Source: Sialis fuliginosa
Taxonomy: Eukaryota > Arthropoda > Insecta > Megaloptera > Sialidae
Direction of reading: 5' to 3'
DNA: 64,000 bases
Assembly: GCA_961205875.1 (NCBI GenBank)
Contig: OY540813.1
Span: 11,937,001-12,001,000 of the forward strand
The position numbers were made by a program, and so were the translations under genes. Below are positions 57,333-64,000 of the stretch, in pieces. Within the stretch, counting starts at the first letter, position 1; every line of letters starts with the position of its first letter. Below the pieces are notes generated by a model. The model searched no databases and had not been told where the DNA came from. It worked only from the letters and a program-made list of their open reading frames with translations.

Positions 57333-57473
57333 GATTTGCATTTTGAGATTATATTTTGTCACTGGTTTTTGATCTGTGGAGAACTGCAAAGATCTACAAA
57401 GATCTCGTTGTAACGTTGAAAATTCATCAGATCAAAAACCAGTGAAAAAATATGATGTTGTCTCAAAATGAAA
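57333..57473. repeat. Inverted repeat, ~43-bp arms
   Basis: Arms 57333-57375 and 57428-57473 share CACTGGTTTTTGATCT and its complement, and ATTTTGAGA/TCTCAAAAT. Between them AAAGATCTACAAAGATCTC repeats AGATCT. CAGGGCTATACCAGGG just upstream (57277) may be a hAT-like terminus. Confidence 0.6.
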
Positions 57474-57539
57474 TAGCGACAATTTTCCTTGATTATTTTG
57501 CTTCTTTTAAAAATCACGCGTTATTTTTCGCAAAATAAT

Positions 57540-57780
57540 TTTTTTTGCGTCCCTTTGGAAAAATCTTGTGTTTGCTCATGGTGTACGCGCATGCATAAAG
57601 TGTATATGTTCACGTTTCGCAATCAATTTGTAGTGCCGTAAACAGTCGGTTAACTGCCAATATCCGCTAGTGAACGTCCCGTGTTATTAAAGTAATTGTG
57701 TAAATATACGTACCTGCGTGTTTGCGTGCTTCAATCTGATTTTGTGTAAATTTGGTTTAATAGTTTGTAGGTTAAGTCAA
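57540..57780. other. Non-repeat block, less AT-biased
   Basis: Text such as TGGTGTACGCGCATGCAT and CAATATCCGCTAGTGAACG is not repeated here. CAGTCGGTTAACTGCC is a short palindrome-rich stretch. Promoter-like or regulatory function is possible but not shown. Confidence 0.25.
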
Positions 57781-57889
57781 TTTGGCAATGTATTTAATTA
57801 GTTTGTTAGATTTTTATATGACAATGAAAGCTTCTACAATGAAAACATCGCAGATAATTTATTGGATTTATTACTACCAAAGGTAGTTA

Positions 57890-58338
57890 ATTATTGAACA
57901 ATTTAAATAAAAACCGATAGTGTTTAGATAAATTGCCTGGAATTGGTTAAACAAATGACGAATTTTTGAAGCAAAATGAGATACATATTTTTAATATATA
58001 TTTTACAACAAACGTTGTAGATCTATATTATAGAAAATTTAATGCTCTACAAAAAAGATTCTTTAAAATTTTCACGTATAATGTGTCGTTCTTGAGATAT
58101 CTTGAAAAAATAAATATTTTGGGATGTCACCCCTCCCCCTTACACACGATTTTGATGATTTTGAAATGAGACTGTCCTCAAGTCAGACCCAATCATCCAA
58201 CCAAGTTTCATTAATATAGGTTCAGTGGTTCATGAGTTATGTGTGTGACAAGGATTCAGGGAACAGACGGGCACACGGACACACGATCACAAACGATCAC
58301 AAAGCTTCTCGTATCTTCGATATTGCGAGGAAGTAAAA
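57890..58338 (+). repeat. Family C dispersed repeat (most complete copy)
   Basis: Begins TTGAACAATTTAAATAAAAA and CCGATAGTG, continues with TAAATTGCCTGGAATTGGTT and GGTTCAGTGGTTCATGAGTT, and ends AAAGCTTCTCGTATCTTCGA. It shares its start and end with 63217-63646. No coding constraint seen; the 67-codon frame (57966-58169) lies inside. Confidence 0.75.
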
Positions 58339-59121
58339 ATTCATACGATGAAAAAAACAAGAATATCTATCCGAACGTGAAATTTTAAAGAGATCGACAG
58401 TTTTAAACTCGAGATAATTGTTATCAATTTTCATTTAATATATTTTTACTATAAAATATAAATTGTTTAATTTCCTTAATACGGGTGAGCTATAAATCTC
58501 TAAACTAAAAGAATTATTTTTGTGTCATGTTGGAACAAACAAACGAACAGACAGACAGACAATTAAAAATTTATCAAAATGGATAATACAGCCTAAAAAA
58601 CGACAAACTAAAAAATTATATTTTCATTGTACAGACAGAATTTACAAAATATTATATTGATTATAGTTATCTTTTTTATAAACGGAGTTTATAAATCTCG
58701 AAGAGAATTTCACACTTTAATACCTCTTTTTAAAATGAATTACCCATGTAATATGTTCCTTACCTACATACATAAAAAACTCTAATATCAAAATATTCTC
58801 ATATAGTAGCAAGATGTTCTAGATTTAAAAGATAAATTGATAAAACTAAATAATATGAACTGCGACGTCAGAAAATCGAAAATAACAACAAAAAAATGTA
58901 CAATAAAGAAATACTGTTTCACAGGGTTTTTTTAAGAAAATTTTTCAACTGAAAATCCCTTTTTTTGCTTTTTTGCTTTACACTTTGTATATTTCTCTTA
59001 CAAATTACAGTAACCTTTTTTTTTACTCTACATTTACACTTTTTTATATTTTTCTTTCTACTTGCAATTTTTCAACTACACACTAAAATAACCCCTGCTG
59101 TTTCAAATTAAGTTTTTTTTA
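58339..59121. other. AT-rich DNA, nothing assigned
   Basis: A short CAGACAGACAGAC run lies at 58548-58560. No feature otherwise. Confidence 0.35.
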
Positions 59122-59125
59122 TTAA

Positions 59126-59363
59126 CCCTCCGTTAGGCGTGAGGATTATGTATATGCGTAAGCCACATTTTTAAACACTGTATTTGATTCGCTATAACTC
59201 ACGATATCGCACTAAAACACTTCAACTAACTAACTAAGAATATACAAGGAAGTGTTTTTAACAGTTACTCAAAAGGGCGCGTGTGTAAATAGGGTATAAG
59301 TATTAACTGTAACAGTTTTTAAAAGAGTAGTTTACGAATGTAATCCGCGCGCCTAAAGGAAAG
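59126..59363. mobile_element. piggyBac-like MITE (copy 2, without insertion)
   Basis: TTAA at 59122-59125 and 59364-59367. Starts CCCTCCGTTAGGCGTG; the right end reads CGCGCGCCTAAAGGAAAG. The uninterrupted AAAACACTTCAACTAACTAA is the empty site for the Harbinger-like insertion seen in copy 1. Confidence 0.78.
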
Positions 59364-59367
59364 TTAA

Positions 59368-60201
59368 TTTAGTTTGTATTTTATATGAAGAAACCGTCAT
59401 ATTACACTTTTTAATATACATATACCCAGGCCCTGAGAGCTTCAATCGGGCCCCGGGAAAACACCATTTCGAAGGCCCCATACCTCTCCATTTCACGAGC
59501 CTAAGGAAATTTCTAACAAATTCCCTATTATCATTAAAAGTTTGAACTCGTAATCTTCTTATAACTGTCTAATATTATTTTAATATTATAAATAATATAA
59601 ATATTAAATAAATGTCTAAAATACAAATTATTTTCGGGGAGCCGGGGCTTCTGAGACTACAAGGGCTCGGGCCATATGGCCCTCCTAGCAGATTGTCTAG
59701 TAAAAGTTTTTATTTAATTTTTCTTCATTTTGGAAAATTCATACGTGCTAAAAAAAATATAAATCATTAACATTGAATATTAGTAGTAGTTCAATTGACG
59801 AAAATATAGAATGAAACATAATCTTCGCACAGTAATCATATTACTATATACAGCAGAATCCCAGTGGAGCTGAATTTAAATTAGTTTCGCAGATGCAAAA
59901 GAAAACAGTCGATGAGTGAATTAAGAAATAATTTCACGAATTAATTTTCCGTTCGACGAACTTACTTTCCGAGGCCCGGTTTTCTTGTAGTCGTATTATT
60001 TGCACGCGTCTAACGAAGTTAGCATCAGCTAGAAGGACTTGCAGAGCCGATCCATCTAAAAAATTATAAAGTGACACATAATTTGTATTTTCGAGAAGTT
60101 TTTTTTTTGTTGAAATCATGTCAAAAATATTTATGTAAAATTGATCGTGGAATCTGATATTTTAACGTAATTTGTCTTAAACTTTGTTTTTTAAAATTAA
60201 A
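59368..60201. other. AT-rich DNA with a GGCCC-bearing segment
   Basis: 59430-59480 (AGGCCCTGAGAGC, GGGCCCCGGG) and 59635-59690 (GGGCTCGGGCC) are GC-rich and mirror each other, suggesting a decayed TIR element with unclear ends. The minus frame at 59934-60119 has no domain. Confidence 0.35.
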
Positions 60202-60330
60202 CTAGTGGACCCATTCCGGCTTCGCACGGAGATTAATATTTCACCCCCTTTCACGTATGGAGGGTTGTAATTGTTGTTTTAGCTGACCCGGCAAACGCTA
60301 TTCTGCAGAAAAATAATTTGTTTAAAAATC
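60202..60330 (-). mobile_element. Helitron-like 3' end, inverted
   Basis: Read on the minus strand it ends GTGCGAAGCCGGAATGGGTC then CACTAG followed by T. GCGAAGCCGG before CTAG is a common Helitron 3' hairpin arm in insects. TTAGCTGACCCGGCAAACG nearby is another widespread Helitron-associated text. The 5' end was not found. Confidence 0.55.
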
Positions 60331-61784
60331 AGACTATAAATACACATTTTCATAAATATCTCGACTCCAGCGTCACCTACCGGGTCAATTTTGAATTTCA
60401 TGAAGGAATTCCGCTAACTAACAAACTTAACTGAGGTATTTACAAGATCGATTTTTTTACCAAGTTTAAAAAAGATGGGAAAAATACCTGAAAGGCTAGA
60501 GACTCCACAAGAAAAAGAGTCTTATAATAAAATTGAAAATAGTTTATATTTGGGGTACTAATTATTGGATCGATAATATCAAACCAAATTATTGTGTCTC
60601 TTGTGATTTTTCGAAATAAAATACCGTTTGATTGATATTTTAAAATTTACAAAAAATTATAGCAAATCTTGTAAACTAAGGGTCCCGAGTTCGAGTTCCA
60701 ATATTTTTTTTTTTTGTAAACTGAGTGTTCCGAGTTCGAATCCCAAATTTTTATTTTTAATTTTTTGTTTATTATGTAGAGTAAAAAGTTAATAAACAAT
60801 AAATGCTTAATAAAATTCGCGTTATAATTCTACACACGGTTTATGTATTTCTTATTTTATGAATTATTAAAAAAGCGCCGAGGCGATTTTTTTCTTTTTG
60901 GTCTTCAAATGTTCCTTAAATACTAAAAAATGAAATTGTACAAAGAAAACAGAGGTAATCAATTTTTTAATTTAAATTGGCTTCCAGAGCACCGTGGACT
61001 ACATTATAAAATGTATATTATATGTATTATAAAATCCACTATAAGTTCGAAATAATACCTTGTACCGTCTCTGGTATTCAAACGTCCTGGTCTGTTCTAC
61101 AATCTACGCGCGTCTAACAAAGTTAGAGAGCATAGGCTGTAGATTCGATCTGACGAAATTATAAATGGCACGCTAGATTTTTGCCCGACTTAAATGGATT
61201 TGTTAACTGACTTGTCAAACATCACGTGTATATAATTACTTTGATTATGCAAAATTTAATTTAGTTCAGATCGTGTTTGACTTTCACAACTTATTTGTTT
61301 AATAAATGGAGATGTGTATTTTCAGTGACAGTTTTAGAGATGGCACGTGTCTATTTTGATTTTGCTTTAACTAGGATATTTTTACCTCAAATCAGTTTTT
61401 ATAGTTGTTTTACTGAAACACATGAAGTGAAGTAACTAAAAAAATTATTAATGCGTGTTTTGTTAATTATTTATAATAATCAATACTAATAACTTAAAGT
61501 TTATACTTTTTAAAAATATTGTCTTTATGTTTAGTTGTTTTCACTTAACATGGAAAGTACTGGGTCGATTTTGATGGAACTTTCGCTGTTAGATAATGTT
61601 GATAATTGACAGGTCCATATTAATATTTTCTAAAAGATATATATGTATATAAACGAAAAAAAATAATTAAAAATATTTCTGATTTTGATGAAATTAAACC
61701 AATAAATTAATTTAAATAATTGTGTCAGACACATATTAAGAAAACTTTACTTTACAGTAAATATTTTCTAATGAAAAAATCATA
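60331..61784. other. AT-rich DNA with duplicated B-box-like segment
   Basis: CCCGAGTTCGAGTTCCAA (60683) and TCCGAGTTCGAATCCCAA (60728) are near-copies resembling the tRNA B box GGTTCGANTCC. No A box or cloverleaf accompanies them, so no tRNA is called. CGCGCGTCTAACAAAGTTAG (61107) echoes CACGCGTCTAACGAAGTTAG (60003) with flanking similarity, an unassigned small repeat. Confidence 0.4.
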
Positions 61785-62175
61785 TCTATATATATATATA
61801 TATATACCTATAAAGTTCAATGTCTGCCTGTCTGTCCGTTAATTCGCATAACACTCGACAACCACTTATCCAATTTAAGTGTTTTTTTTTTAGTTCATAG
61901 ATATATTATCTGGCCATGCACTCGGACTCCATTCGGCTCGGCCGTTGTCTTTTGATCGTCAATTGGTTATATTGTTTTCGACAATTAACTTTTAAATTTA
62001 AACTGAACAAAAAATATTTCTACTTTTTGTTTTGATTCGTTTTTGTTAGGTAATTCAGGTGTTGATTAGTTATTATAATAACTAATCGTATTTGTATTTT
62101 ATTCAATTATATTTTTGAAAAATCCTAAACAATAAGTCCGTAGTCCACGCGAGCGAAGCCGCACGGGTACAGTTA
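61785..62175 (+). mobile_element. Probable Helitron, degraded 3' end
   Basis: Starts after A with TCTATATATATATATAT and carries GTCTGCCTGTCTGTCCG and CAACCACTTATCCAATTTAA. Towards the end CACGCGAGCGAAGCCGCACG, then GGTACAGTTAAT, resembles a Helitron 3' hairpin with CTAGT mutated to GTTAA. The core matches the repeats at 21165 and 31740. Confidence 0.55.
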
Positions 62176-62639
62176 ATATAATTATATAATGAAATGATGA
62201 AATCAAAGAGAATTGTGATACATATATATTTAATTATTAGACGAGACAAATTTAAAAATAATATTTTTTAGTGAGGATTTTTTAAAACAGCTAGTCGCGC
62301 GGGCACTGACCGATTTCGAAATATACGCGATCGAAACCGCGAGTAAATTATAGTTAATAAGAATTGAATTGGATTAATATGTAAATAATAAGTATTTTTC
62401 GCATAGTATACTAGTACAAGTAGTAGCTAAAACAAAAAATATATTCATCATCATAAAATTAGTCGATATTTATTTATTTTCTTTGTATTATAAAACATTC
62501 TACATTATTGAATTAAAATTAAAACCCTATAAAGTAATTCAATTCTAACCATTCCACATCACCCAAAAGTCATTTTTCCAATCAAAAGACATTTCCTTTT
62601 AACCCATTATCACAATTAATTCATCAACATTTTGAATCG
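62176..62639. other. AT-rich DNA, nothing assigned
   Basis: No feature recognised apart from a possible terminal-exon reading on the minus strand, described in the findings. Confidence 0.35.
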
Positions 62640-63075
62640 AGGCGACAGTTAACCGCTCACCGGGGCATTCGCTAATCTGCAAAGAATGATCCACAGCAGG
62701 GTGAGGTAGTTGCGCCGAGCCAATCAGGTCATCTCATTAGCACACATACACACTCACAGGCAGATACTGTATGATACATAGCTAGCTGCGATCCTCAGTT
62801 ACGTTTAATTTAATTAAACATTTATCTGCTCCTGACTATATGCAAATGCGGGGTTTAAAGGGGGGGGAAGGTTGTATGGGTTGAGAGGAGGTTAAATGGT
62901 GACCCTGAGAGTGTTGTCCCCGCGTTTGTAGCCGCGGTCACCTCTTGCGACATCTGGCATGGACCCGGAGTGGTACAGTAACCCATTTGCTATGGAAGGG
63001 GGACTTTTGATTCTCTAACCTTTGTTGTTGGTCATGACGGATGGGCGAAAGTCAGTTTGCATATTTTTAAATAAT
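62640..63075. promoter_or_regulatory. Candidate regulatory block with octamer
   Basis: About 435 bp of non-repeat, relatively GC-rich sequence with ATGCAAAT at 62840-62847 and TTTGCAT at 63057-63063, plus AATCAGGTCATCTCATTAG and GTAGCCGCGGTCACC. All forward frames across it are closed by stops. It is the clearest non-repeat, non-coding island in the right third of the window and a candidate conserved enhancer. Confidence 0.35.
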
Positions 63076-63216
63076 ATTCTCAATCAGTTTAATTAATGGT
63101 TGCGGTATTTTTGGCATGGCCGTGTTACTCGGTGTACAATAAAAAATAAGTGTAAGTATAAAACAACATCTGCTAAGTAAATGCACAGTGCTTCCTCATG
63201 CTAAATTCACCAAAAA

Positions 63217-63646
63217 GTTAGTTAATTATTGAACAATTTAAACAAAAACCGATAAAGTGTTCAGATAAATTGCCTGGCGTTGGTTAACAATTTAATTTTT
63301 ATACAATTTTACTAAAAAAATATTAGATCGACATTTTTCTTAAGACGCACCTGATTATTTTTTCGTATATTTTTAATTTTTTGACAATTTAATATGTCAA
63401 AGTAAATATCAATTTAAAAAAACAATGACGATTTTTTAAAGCAAATTGAGATAAATTTTTGTAAGAGAATATTTTATTTTTAATACAGACACAAACAGAC
63501 AGACAGATACGGAACAAAAAGTGTTTATCTTGACTTGAAACGGAAAGATCAAGTTAAAATTTTGAAATCGGAGAACAATTTTTTATCTCATTTTAAAACG
63601 ATCACAAAGCTTCACGTACCTTCGATATTGCGAGAAAGCAATAACT
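63217..63646 (+). repeat. Family C dispersed repeat (internal deletion)
   Basis: Starts TTAGTTAATTATTGAACAAT and CCGATAAAGTG, has TAAATTGCCTGGCGTTGGTT, then an AGAC tract, TTTTGAAATCGGAGAACAAT and ACAAAGCTTCACGTACCTTC. The middle section present at 58050-58250 is missing. Confidence 0.75.
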
Positions 63647-63946
63647 CTAGTTTAGCAAAATAAAAATGTGTATTAATGATAATAAATTATATATATGCTT
63701 TCAGCATAAACAATATACACAAATAAATCGTAGACAGCAAATCTATGAGTTCCACTATAGACATTTGTAATACATAAATAACCATCCCTTATAACGTGAA
63801 GGAATGCAGTTCATTGCACAAACACTAAAACATTACCCTGAAACCACATATGAAAATTTGACACAAATATATGTGGATGAAGACAGAGGACTATCAACTT
63901 CATTAGCAGCAAAATAGACGACGAACAGCAAGTTCGTGCGCGTGAG
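63647..63946. other. AT-rich DNA, nothing assigned
   Basis: No feature recognised. Confidence 0.35.
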
Positions 63947-63959
63947 CGAGTGTGTATGT

Positions 63960-64000
<41 letters not shown>
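63947..64000. repeat. TG microsatellite at window edge
   Basis: TGTGTATG units passing into a pure TG run that continues to the last base; its full length is not visible. Confidence 0.95.

Noticed and set aside
60683..60745. Possible tRNA gene suggested by GTTCGAATCCC
   Set aside because: No acceptor stem, A box or cloverleaf around either B-box-like segment.

Overview
The window is AT-rich, intron-scale eukaryotic DNA, almost certainly from an insect. Three things point that way. There are short interstitial runs of the insect telomere motif TTAGG/CCTAA (2202-2223, 8041-8054, 27003-27020, 34876-34891). There is a dense load of hAT, piggyBac, Tc1/mariner, Harbinger-like and Helitron copies of kinds common in insects. 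The one convincing coding exon has an insect-type start context (CAACAATG) and a GTAAGT donor. The order cannot be fixed: some repeats (the Helitron 3' end with GCGAAGCCGC, the GGACGGACGACAAAATG tract) recall Lepidoptera, but similar repeats occur in other orders. No bacterial-style gene, operon or CRISPR array is present.

Coding content is minimal. A plus-strand first coding exon at 13637-13709 encodes a 24-residue signal peptide and ends in phase 1 at a GTAAGT donor. It is preceded by a leader with two three-codon upstream ORFs. Everything downstream looks like a very long first intron of that secreted or membrane-protein gene, or intergenic DNA; no later exon could be identified with confidence. 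The other short open frames are chance ORFs or lie in repeats, apart from a broken Tc1-like transposase (24916-25726).

Layout. 1-13350: AT-rich DNA with a Helitron tail, a large repeat with ACTTTCTTATAC ends, a miRNA-like hairpin, several MITEs, a GC-rich 38-bp-arm hairpin, a 943-bp hAT element inserted in a foldback element, a CpG-rich cluster and a second foldback copy. 12632-13179: a TIR element of a family with three more copies (16552, 21493, 55861). 13352-13709: leader and signal exon. 13955-32400: intron-like DNA with hAT, mariner-like and Tc1 copies and dispersed repeats. 32398-32820: a piggyBac-like MITE carrying a nested Harbinger-like MITE; the copy at 59126-59363 lacks the insertion. 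33378-42730: repeats and unassigned AT-rich DNA. 42785-44455: a nested inverted-repeat structure built from a recurring 38-40-bp palindrome. 45880-50200: three non-repeat, regulatory-looking blocks, one with three ATGCAAAT octamers, plus a Helitron with both ends and a mariner MITE. 51300-53500: a GC-rich island with two tandem arrays, split by a hAT element (8-bp TSD) that itself holds a smaller hAT-like element. 53560-64000: more MITEs, Helitron ends, a non-repeat block with an octamer at 62640-63075, and a TG microsatellite at the edge.

The most unusual items are the inverted-repeat complex at 42785-44455 and the GC-rich tandem-repeat island at 51331-51993 plus 53210-53500. I could not assign either to a known family by eye. 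Boundaries of most repeats were found by reading inverted ends and by comparing copies within the window, not by alignment software.
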